DNA of 64,000 nt from Gentiana macrophylla (lineage: Eukaryota > Streptophyta > Magnoliopsida > Gentianales > Gentianaceae). The notes beneath the pieces are model-generated. The model was not told where the DNA came from and searched no databases. It worked only from the letters and a program-made list of their open reading frames with translations. Below are positions 55,345 to 64,000 of this stretch, piece by piece. The position numbers and the translations under genes were made by a program. The stretch covers positions 62,001 through 126,000 of the forward strand of contig JAOBSW010000351.1 of the NCBI GenBank assembly GCA_026214975.1, read 5' to 3'. Numbering within the stretch: the stretch's first letter is position 1; every line of letters begins with the position of its first letter.

Positions 55345-57059
55345 TGTTGGTCCCTTGAAAAGGCTTTGGTTAAGTTTAGAAGGGGGGTGAATAAACTTAA
55401 CACTTAAAACTTTGGAGTTAACAAATTTCGCAACTTCCTTGATCTGCGATACTTCAAGATGGTCTGTTGAGACTTCGATAACTGCCGAGCCGACAAGTCT
55501 CACCATCGATTCGATTTGCTGAATTTGTGCAATGGAATTATATCAAAATTAAGCCTTATTACTTGTTGTTAAATATGATACTAAGTATTAGATACTCAGA
55601 GTGCAAGTGTGTGATTTCGATTTGCTAGATTCATGAGGTTGATGAGTGAAATAAACTAAGTCCGTAAAGTAAATCTTTGAAAGTAAGTAGGCAGATTTTT
55701 ATAGTGGTTCCAGGTGATGTAATCCTCGTCACCCACTCTTCTCCTGTGATGTTGGAGGAAATTCACTAGAGATCTTTGAAGTAGTGTTACAAAGATTCCT
55801 AAGTTGTTTGTCCTTCACCAATAACTATGGCTTCACAAATCGCTGGCGGGAACAAGTAGGATTGTTTGCTCCTTAGTCTTCCACTTGGTCCTTGAAGGGT
55901 AGAAATGCCTCTTCACCCGGCTCCACCACAAACAACGATCTTTCACACCCAACAGATGCTTCACTGTCTTCAAGAGGTTCTTTATGAAATAAAGATTGAA
56001 TCAAGTAAATGATTCGATTGCGGCTTGATTAGGATGATGTAATCAGCACTTGCGCGTCTTCAAGTGTGTAGTCTTGATGCGGCTTGAATACGTAATGCAC
56101 TTGAAGAAATTCACTAGATCAAGACTTTATGCTCAAGAAGTTCAAGCAGGTGTTTTCATTTCGGTGTTATCACTTAAAGTTTATCTCAAATTTTCATCAT
56201 CTTTTTTACGAGTTGAAAGTCTTCTATTTATAGGCAAGAATGCATGTGACTTGTATTTGAAATTCAAATGTGACCGTTCCTTGTATTTGTCCCATCTCGA
56301 TCGCATGACTGTCTCTATTCATAGGATCGACATCGCCGAATTCCTTTTGACAAGGCGATCTGCCCACCCCTTTGACTTGTATCCAATGGATAAAAATATG
56401 AATCATCCCAACGTCTTTTAATCTCAACCTTTGATTTTCTTTGATAAGTCGAGGTAGTTGGCAGATACTTATCCATGTAGTCTTCCAAAATAATCTTGAA
56501 TAAATCGAGATATATATATCAAAGAGGCTTATCATCTCTTTGAAGTTCAAATCGATCACGATCATCATATTTCGTATAAAATATAATGCAAATTGATTAC
56601 TTTTATCTAACTTTTATTTGTGTAGTTAGATTACATCATTTTAATTATAACTAAGTTCCAAACATCATCCAACTTATGGAACTTAGACCTTCTATTATTA
56701 AGGTATATGTAATCGTTTAGGTCATCACAGACTTGCCTAAATTCTCGATTCCATATCCTTGACTTAAATTACTAAGTTTGATCCCTTAGCCTTCATTTAT
56801 CGAGTTTGAACCCTCGGCCCTTCGTCTTGATCTTGATCTTGCCTCTTCAAGAGTTCCCGACTAGTCATCGACCTATCTACCCTATCGACCTAGACCATCT
56901 GCTCATATCAACCGGCTGACCCTTTACGGTGCTTGTTTGATCAAACCTATTTAAGAATCAAACTCTAATAAACCTATACATTTAATCTAGACATCTTTTG
57001 CCATTGCACTATAACACTAGTATGGCACTCATCATCAAAACTAAGAAATAAGTCCAACA
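55345..57059 (-). repeat. 3' LTR of Sirevirus B
   Basis: The minus strand runs from TGTTGGACTTATTTC to TTTTCAAGGGACCAACA, 1715 bases, and aligns with 41730-43405. Confidence 0.93.
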
Positions 57060-57085
57060 ATTTCCCCTTTTGGTGATGATGCCAC
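57060..57085 (-). other. Polypurine tract of Sirevirus B
   Basis: The minus strand reads GGCATCATCACCAAAAGGGG then AAAT before the LTR. It is the same as in Sirevirus A but one A and one G shorter. Confidence 0.85.
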
Positions 57086-57221
57086 TACTACCTCACCTAA
57101 TCAAACAAAGCAAAAAGATATAAAACAAAACAGAACAAATTCAGTCAATTCTCATTATAATCATTGTTCGATTATTACAAACTAGATCAAAAGAAAGATA
57201 AAGAATAATAAGTATGCTGAT

Positions 57222-60200
57222 CTATTGTCTCTTCTCTCTTTCTCTTCTAGCCTTCTCAGCTTGTTCTTGATATGCTCTGATCTGTTCTATCATATCCCTC
57301 ATCCATTCATTTTCAATCAGTGTAAAATCAATGTAGGGATTGACTTGCTTCCACAAGTTCCAGGCTTCAGGCAGGATAAGATTAATCTGATTCACCCTGA
57401 ATCCAAACTTCATGTAAAGTTCTTTGAACTCATCAAGTGAATCCTTTGCTTTTGTGATAGGCAAGCTCCTATCACCTCTGCCACCTCTTCCACTTCTTCC
57501 ACCTCTGTTGCTTGCCCTTAAGGCTTTAACTCTTGCCTCCCAAAATTTTAATCCCAAGAAAGAGTCCAGACCTTCATGAAACCCTTTGTCATGATAAGGT
57601 CTCCTCCTGTTGTAATACTCTTTCTTGTACTTGTCTAAGAAGATCATCGTAAGTTGAACTCGCCAGTGCAAAGTTGTTCGAAAGCATTGGTTTCATCATC
57701 CATCTCTCTTCGTGCAAAGAGTCTTGCAGCCTCCTTGTTTGCACTGATTGGCCCTCTTCCCCTTAGTGACATCATCAACAAAACGGGATATAAGGCCATG
57801 AATACCTCTCCGTGATACTATCACTCTATGCGATTGACCTTCCATAGCTCCAGTTCTAGTATCAATAGCAAGTGATCCTGGATTGCAATGTCTCCTCCAT
57901 CTGCTGATCCTTTCAAGAAGTTTGGGATCGAGGCATAGCGAGTTGTTGTGCAAAGAAGAGAGCTCATGAGGTTCAGTGTTGCAGCAAGGTTGTCAAGTTT
58001 CGATGGATAGAAATAAGATGATCTTTCGTAAATTTATCTTTTGCGAGATTTCCAACCTTGATGCCCCTCACATCTAGTATCAAATCATTCACTTTGCATT
58101 TTGAGTAGATGTGAAGTTTGAAGCTCTTGTGGTAGTTGATTGTCTGTTTTCATTTACCATCTTCATCGCTTCTTCAAATCTTTCTTCTGTCTCTGTCAGC
58201 TTGTGTCCTTAATCGTTGCATATCATGCCTTACAGTCCTTAACTCATTTAACACTGCGAATCTGGTACTTCATGGTCATTCTCATTGTCAAGAGTCCATC
58301 GTTGAGCTCCTCAACTCTATATTGTGCCTGTTGTCTGCTGATGACCATTGCCTTACTCATATCTCTCCCAGCAGGGGGAGGTCCTTCCTCAACCATAGCA
58401 CCAAGAATATCTTCCATGACTGGATCTTGTGCAGGTTCTTCAGCAGCTTCTTCTTCTCCAAAAATTTGAAACTCTTCATCACTGTAGTCATAGTCCAGCA
58501 GCTGTTCTTCTTGATTAACAACAGCAGCCTGCTGACTATCCTTCCCTACAGTGGCCTTGGCTCCAGCAGGCTCCACTACAGCAGCCTCTTCAACAACAGG
58601 GGTTTCCTCCAAACCCAAGTCAGGTTCCAACCTTTGTCCAGGTGCTGTTTGAGACTCAGCAGCCTGTACCTCCTGTTCCAACCTTTGTCCAGGTGCTGTT
58701 TGTACCTCAGCAACCTGTACCTCCTCTTCAACTTCCTGTGGATTGAATATAGCCTCATTATCCACTTGGAATCCTTCAGCATTACCAATCTTGTGCAGGA
58801 TGATGGCAGTTTTAGTCAGAGTGCCTTCAATGTCAAATCCATCTTGATATTCAATTGACCCTTCAGAACTGGCACTAGGTTCGTTAAAATCAGCAACCTT
58901 TTCTCCATCCAAATCCTCACTGCTCAAAGATCGGTTTGTGCAAGAGGCTCTTCAACATGGAATGTACTTGGTTCATCAAACCTACTAGCACTCAGAGTAA
59001 TACCTTCATTGATCAGTGCCTCCAGATCATCCATGGTGAGATCCTGTAGATCCTCATCCATCTCTCCATCTCTTGACCTCGGCCAGACTTACCAAAGATC
59101 GTGGGCTGTGGTTCATTTGTCGGTGCAGCCCCACTTGATTCTCCCGGTCAGAGAGGAAAATCTCTCTACTATCGATGATGAGGAAGAATCATCAGGACCA
59201 TCTCTTGGATCTCTAAACTTGATACCCTCCTCCCTTCATTTGCTCATCAAATAAATCCATCAATCTTGATTGCAAAGCAAGGTTGTATCAATTAGATCAA
59301 GCAAGTTCTCCACTCCCGGTTTTCCAAAAGCCCATTCTTCAAGATCTCGTCATTGGTTCAAGAAATTGCTTTTGTCTTTTTGTAGAAACCAAACTTCCAT
59401 CGAAAGTAGCCCGCAATTTCTTTGAAGTTTGGGATCTACATACTCCTCCGTTTTCTTTCTTTGTTTCACATGCCTTTCAAATGGCATGAAGGATCTCCAG
59501 GAGCAACTCCAAGATCTTGTTGACCTCCAAAGGTTCCAACAAGTTGATTCAACGCTTTTTCTACAGATGTCCGAAAGTCGGAGGTTCTTTGTGATTGTAA
59601 ATTTGTGCCTACTACTTCCATCTGCACAACACTTGATTCCCCGACTTACATGCTCATCGCCAGGTTAGCAGCAGATCGCTCTTCCCCCGAACTATTGCCA
59701 CATTTGCGTGGTCTTCAATCAAGTCCTCAACTACTTCTTCAACTACCACAAAGAGTTCAGTTCGGTGGTTTTCTTTGTGGTTCTTCTCTGTAGATACTAC
59801 AAAGAGGCTCAGAAGTCAGAGATCGTTGTATATCTTCAAGCAGATTGCTCAAAGAAAGAACTGTCTAGCATCAAGAGACTTGACACCCTCTACGGGTGAG
59901 GAGTCAAGAATCACCACAAAGCGGAATGATAGTTAAGGGCTCACCTCACACCTTCTTCTTCTTTCTTCTACTGGTGCTTCCTCTTGGATTCTTTGAGCTT
60001 CCAAGTTTTTCAACTCTTTCCCTTTGCCATATTTCTTCTTTTGGCAATCTCCTTCCTTCTTTTGGAGAGAGGTTCATCAACATCTTTCTCAACCACAGTA
60101 GACTTCCTCTTCACCGGCTTCTTCTCGTTGTTCCTCGAATTTCAACATGATTCTTGTTGCAAAGAATAAAGCAGGTCAAGAACCTCCACTGGACCTCGTG

Positions 60201-61155
60201 AGACTCAACGATGCTGGCTTTGTTTGTTTCCTTGTTTTCTTTAGAGGCTTGAATACCTCAGTTATTTTCTTTGTAGCTCCAGCCTTTCTCTTCTCAGCAG
60301 CTTTCTTGGAGTGCAAGAGGTTTGATAAATATCTTCTTAGTTTGTTGAACCCGCCACCACCAAAGCATCACCATCATTCCCATCATCATCATCACCAGCA
60401 GCCTCTCCAGTAACCTCTTCATCATCATCTAGACCAGGAATAGCATAATTAATTTCCTTCTTGTATCTAGACTGATTAATATTCTCAGGTTCAAGATCTG
60501 GAACTTCCAAATGATTCAGCAGGGTCTGAATCATCAATCCTAAGGGTAAGGCCTTTGATTTCCTTTTCCCTAATTTCTCTTCCTTGGCCACTTTCTTCAT
60601 ATAATGAATGAAGTAACCAATTGATCAAACTTCATGCTCCTACAGATGATTATCATCGCTCTATCTTGGTCCCGATAGAGTATCCATCGCCAACTAGTCC
60701 AAGTATGTTCTTTGCAATGAGTTTGCTCACAGATCGTACTCATTTCCAATATGTTTGCAGTTGATGCCTGGTACAGATTTGGTGTCTGCATTTGTTTTAA
60801 TCTGATCAACAAATGCCAATTTGTCCAATCCCATTGCTTCAGGATTGACTGAACCATCCACCACTTCTTCAAATCCAAACACTTCCCTCAGTAGACTAGA
60901 GGAGATTACAAGTTCCTCAGCATTCACAGGTTGTCCGGAATGCTTAATTCCTTCTTCTACAACCATATTCTTCCAGAAATCAATAACATTGGTGTATGAG
61001 ATTGTTTCTAATCTGATATTGAGTTTGTTCTCCAAGCCTGCAAACCTCCTTATTCTTCGACCTATATTAATAGCCAACTCTGTTTGATTTGCATCAACAA
61101 CATAGCCTCTAACACTTTGGCTTGATTCGATTTGTACTTCAATCCTTTCCGCCAT
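57222..61155 (-). pseudogene. Sirevirus B third ORF (env-position protein)
   Basis: Orthologous to the third ORF of Sirevirus A and co-linear with it: MAERIEVQIESSQ start, LLREVFGFEEVVDG, ALPLGLMIQTLLNHLE, acidic (DDDDGNDGD) and basic segments, the 17-residue repeat (VQAAESQTAPGQRLE), and the RGG box (NRGGRSGRGGRGDR). Here the C-terminus is complete (ENEWMRDMIEQIR...RREREKRQ). Frameshifts are dense between 60400 and 57700, including within the coiled coil, where copy A is open. Comparing the copies shows a single long protein was the ancestor. Confidence 0.8.
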
Positions 61156-61829
61156 TGAAATAAGAAAAAGATGAAGAAGAATTGCTCTCAAATCTGTGTT
61201 CACACAAGGTAGGATTTGCAGAGATAAAGCAGAAATTGCAAGTAGAGAAACTGCTGTGTAACAGTCTGATTATATAGACAGTGGGTAGTTGAAACTGTCA
61301 TTGCACGTACATTGAGGTAACCACGATTAATTTGAATAAATCCTGTCTTGACACATGGCCCATTGCTCCTCCATAACGTTTGTAACCGTTGGATGGTTTA
61401 ACTATGGTAATAAAGGATAGAATAAATATCCCACCAAACTGCTTTTTGACTTTAATAACTTTGACTGAGTGACGTTCCATCCAAACAGGTAAACCTCAAG
61501 AGGTGGGCTCAAGCATCTGGCGATAAATGCTTCAAAGACTTTCATCAAAGTGACTCTTTGATCCTTGTTTTCTTCTTGTTTTGTTCAATTGATAATACAA
61601 GATGAAGTTTAATACCAATGATCGATCTGTCAAGTGAGCTCACCCAACATGACAAAACCAATCCCTTGGCAACCTCATTTGCTCAAATGATCAAACATAA
61701 GTACATGGAATTGTTGATACCAATGACTAATCGCTAAGTGAGCTCACCCAACATAGCAAAGACTAATCCCTTGGTGAATTCGGTACATTCTTTGAATATC
61801 ACCAACCTTTATGATTCCAAGTTCGGTCC
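61156..61829 (-). other. Spacer between Sirevirus B pol and third ORF
   Basis: Co-linear with the spacer in Sirevirus A; no coding motif. Confidence 0.45.
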
Positions 61830-64000
61830 TTAATTTAGCAAATCTTTCACTATCAAGTGGCTTAGTGAAAATATCGACAAGTTGATCTTGATAGGGATGT
61901 ATAGAACCACCACATCTTTCTTTTCAACATGATCTCTTATAAAATGATGTCTCACATCAATGTGCTTGGTTCTAGAGTGCAAAACAGATTTTCTCGTGAT
62001 TGCAATTGCACTTGTGTTATCGCACATAATTGGAATTTCCTTTTCTTCAATTCCATAATCCCTTAATTGTTGTCTTAGCCATAGTACTTGTGCACGAAGA
62101 ACTTCCAAAGAACAATGTATTCAAACTTTCAGATAGAAGTTGATATAGAATTGCTTTCTTGCTAAACCAGAAACCAGTCTATTTCCCATTAAGCGAGCGG
62201 AGTTCTCGAGGTGCTTTTTCTATCAATCTTGCAACCAAAGATAATCGTAATCTGAGTAGGATATCACTTTGAAGCTTCCTTCCTTGGAATACCATATCCC
62301 TACTCCCAAAGTCTCCTTTAGATACTTGAGAATTCTTTTAATCGCACCTAAATGACTTTCTTTAGGTTTAGATTGAAATCTTGCACAAACACCTACAAAG
62401 AAAGGATATATCAGTCTGCTTTGGCGATTAGTACAATGACGCCTATCATCCTTCTCGTATAAGGTCCGATCAACATCTTTGCCTTCTTTATCTTCATCCA
62501 ATCGATGTTTGTACTCATAGGAGTTGAATTCTTAGTCTTTGTTTTCCATACCAAACTTCTTCAAAGAACTCCTTGGTATACTTGGTTTGATGAATGAAGA
62601 TTCCATCTTTCATCATCTGTTTAACTTGCAATCCCAAAAAGTAGTTCATTTCTCCCATCATACTCATTTGGAATTTACTCTTCATTAGATTTGCAAACTT
62701 TTCACACATTAAATCATTTTCAGAACCAAAAATTATGTCATCCACATAAATTTGTACCAGCAGGGTGCTGTCCCCTTCACTGATTCTGAAAAGTGTCTTA
62801 TCAATGGTCCCTTTTGTAAAACCATTGTCCACCAAGAATTGAGAAAGAGTCTCATACCAAGCTCTTGGTGCTTGTTTCAATCCATAAAGTGCTTTGTTGA
62901 GTCTATACACTTTATCTTCTTGATCTTTAACTTCAAATCCAGGAGGTTGCTGAACATAAACTTCCTCCTCAAGAATGCCATTCAAGAATGCACTCTTGAC
63001 ATCCATTTGATATACTTTGAAGTTCTTATATGCAGCATGTGCCAAGAATAATCTGATAGCTTCCAATCTTGCAACAGGTGCATAAGTTTCATCAAAGTCT
63101 ATTCCTTCCGCTTGAGAATAGCCTTTTGCAACTAGTCCGGCCTTATTCCTTACAATGGTACCAGATTCATCAAGTTTATTTCTCAGATACCCACTTAGTA
63201 CCAATGATATTTGCATGATTTGGCCTATCAACTAGTGTCCAAACTTGATTTCTTTCAAATTCATTCAATTCCTCTTGCATAGCTATTATCCAACTGGATC
63301 TGAAAATAGCTTCTTCAACAACTTTTGGTTCCATTTGAGATAGAAAACAAGTAAACATGGCTTCCAGGTTGTCTTTAGTCCTTACACCTGCTTTGTACAT
63401 TGCCAATAACTTGTTCAAGCAGGTGATTCCTTAACCATTGTGGGTTTTGGTTATTTTGATTTTCAGGAACATCATCTTGAGTAGGTCTGCTGTAGCTTCT
63501 TCTCTGAGGGGTTCAAGATATCCTTGAAGGCTGCTTGATTGTTGCATCAAGTAACATTATCGGCGAGGTGCTCAGCAGGGCGATTCGAGACTTTTAAGTC
63601 ATTGAATCTTTCCATCACTTCAACACAATCTGGATCAGTGACTTGAAGATTCTCAACAGAGTTCACAATCATCATCTTCCATACCAAGAAACTTAGGTTC
63701 ATCAAAACAAGCATGGATAGTTTCTTCATGTTTGATGACCTCTTGTTCAAGACTCAATGCTCTGCTTTGATCGAAGAGTATCCCAAGAAAATTCCTTCAT
63801 CGATTTTGGTTGAAATGTTTTCAAATGTACCTTATGATTTAGAATAAAACATTTGCTTCCAAATGGATGGAAATAGGATATGTTAGGTTTCCTTCCATTC
63901 CTAACCTCATAAGGTGTCTTCAATGACTTCTTGTTTCTCGAGGTTCTGTTTTGTGTATAGCATGTTTGTATTGATCGCTTCAAATTTCAATATCTTTCAG
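61830..64000 (-). pseudogene. Sirevirus B pol: integrase end, RT, RNase H
   Basis: Integrase C-terminal text at the right edge (KTPYEVRNGRKPNISYFHPF). RT in one open frame from 63231 to 62515, with [45 protein letters not shown] and the catalytic [13 protein letters not shown] near 62735. RNase H in pieces to 61830 (FARSK-like ARFQSKPKESHLGAIKR; HIDVRHHFIRDHVEKKD). Its RT is more intact than that of copy A. Frame changes lie near 63750, 63540-63420, 63180, 62510 and 62220-62110. The gene runs off the right edge. Confidence 0.92.

Larger units (their letters stand above)
55345..64000 (-). mobile_element. Sirevirus B (Ty1/copia, Sire lineage), partial
   Basis: Same family and orientation as Sirevirus A. 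Seen on the minus strand from the right: integrase C-terminal part, RT, RNase H, third ORF, polypurine tract and 3' LTR. It sits inside the LTR at 53679-55344; CACAA (55340-55344) should be its target duplication. The rest lies beyond the right edge. Confidence 0.92.

Noticed and set aside
58136..58858. 240-codon + strand ORF
   Set aside because: Shadow of the Sirevirus B third ORF. The minus frame has the repeats and matches copy A, so it is the real one.

Overview
The window is a repeat-rich, probably heterochromatic stretch of a flowering-plant nuclear genome, most likely a eudicot; I cannot name the species. The evidence is the transposon content: a Tat-lineage Ty3/gypsy element with antisense genes, an Athila element with a tRNA-Asp type primer site, Sire-lineage Ty1/copia elements, L1-type LINEs with plant RNase H ends, and hAT elements. 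I see no intact single-copy host gene. The nearest thing to one is a truncated DUF1985-family gene. I see no tRNA, rRNA or CRISPR.

Layout, left to right. 1-12489 is the 3' part of a Tat-type retrotransposon: integrase tail on +, three antisense (-) genes, polypurine tract, then a 3' LTR split by a 4.1-kb hAT transposon (7999-12106, exact 8-bp target duplication). 12490-15369 (-) is a DUF1985-type gene with canonical introns and a fourfold amplified acidic exon, cut off at its 3' end by the LTR. 15370-17870 is AT-rich and empty. 17877-20161 is a copia remnant, a hAT MITE, and a short non-autonomous LTR element with a 154-bp LINE tail inside its 3' LTR. A second LINE tail sits at 20605-20927. 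22640-25740 is an Athila LTR, primer site and decayed gag. 25984-27782 is a mosaic of LINE, gypsy RNase H and organelle-like sequence. 28960-29527 is a copia-type LTR end, primer site and unrecognised ORF.

From 30761 to the right edge there is a nest on the minus strand. A copia-type element with no coding capacity (3' LTR 30761-32242) is broken by a 5.5-kb LINE (35007-40480, 16-bp target duplication) and by Sirevirus A (from 41730). Sirevirus A's gag is broken by another LTR of the first family (53679-55344). That LTR is itself broken by Sirevirus B (55345 to the right edge).

Most coding relics are broken, so the biology lies in how the elements are built. The Tat antisense genes have their own TATA boxes and introns, so they look like independent transcription units converging on the element's sense genes. 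Both Sireviruses carry a third sense gene of about 1300 codons with a basic nuclear-signal-like block, acidic repeats, a coiled coil and an RGG box; it looks like a nuclear nucleic-acid-binding protein rather than an envelope. Many of the small differences between the two Sireviruses lie at CAG/CTG sites, so some apparent frameshifts may be consensus errors.
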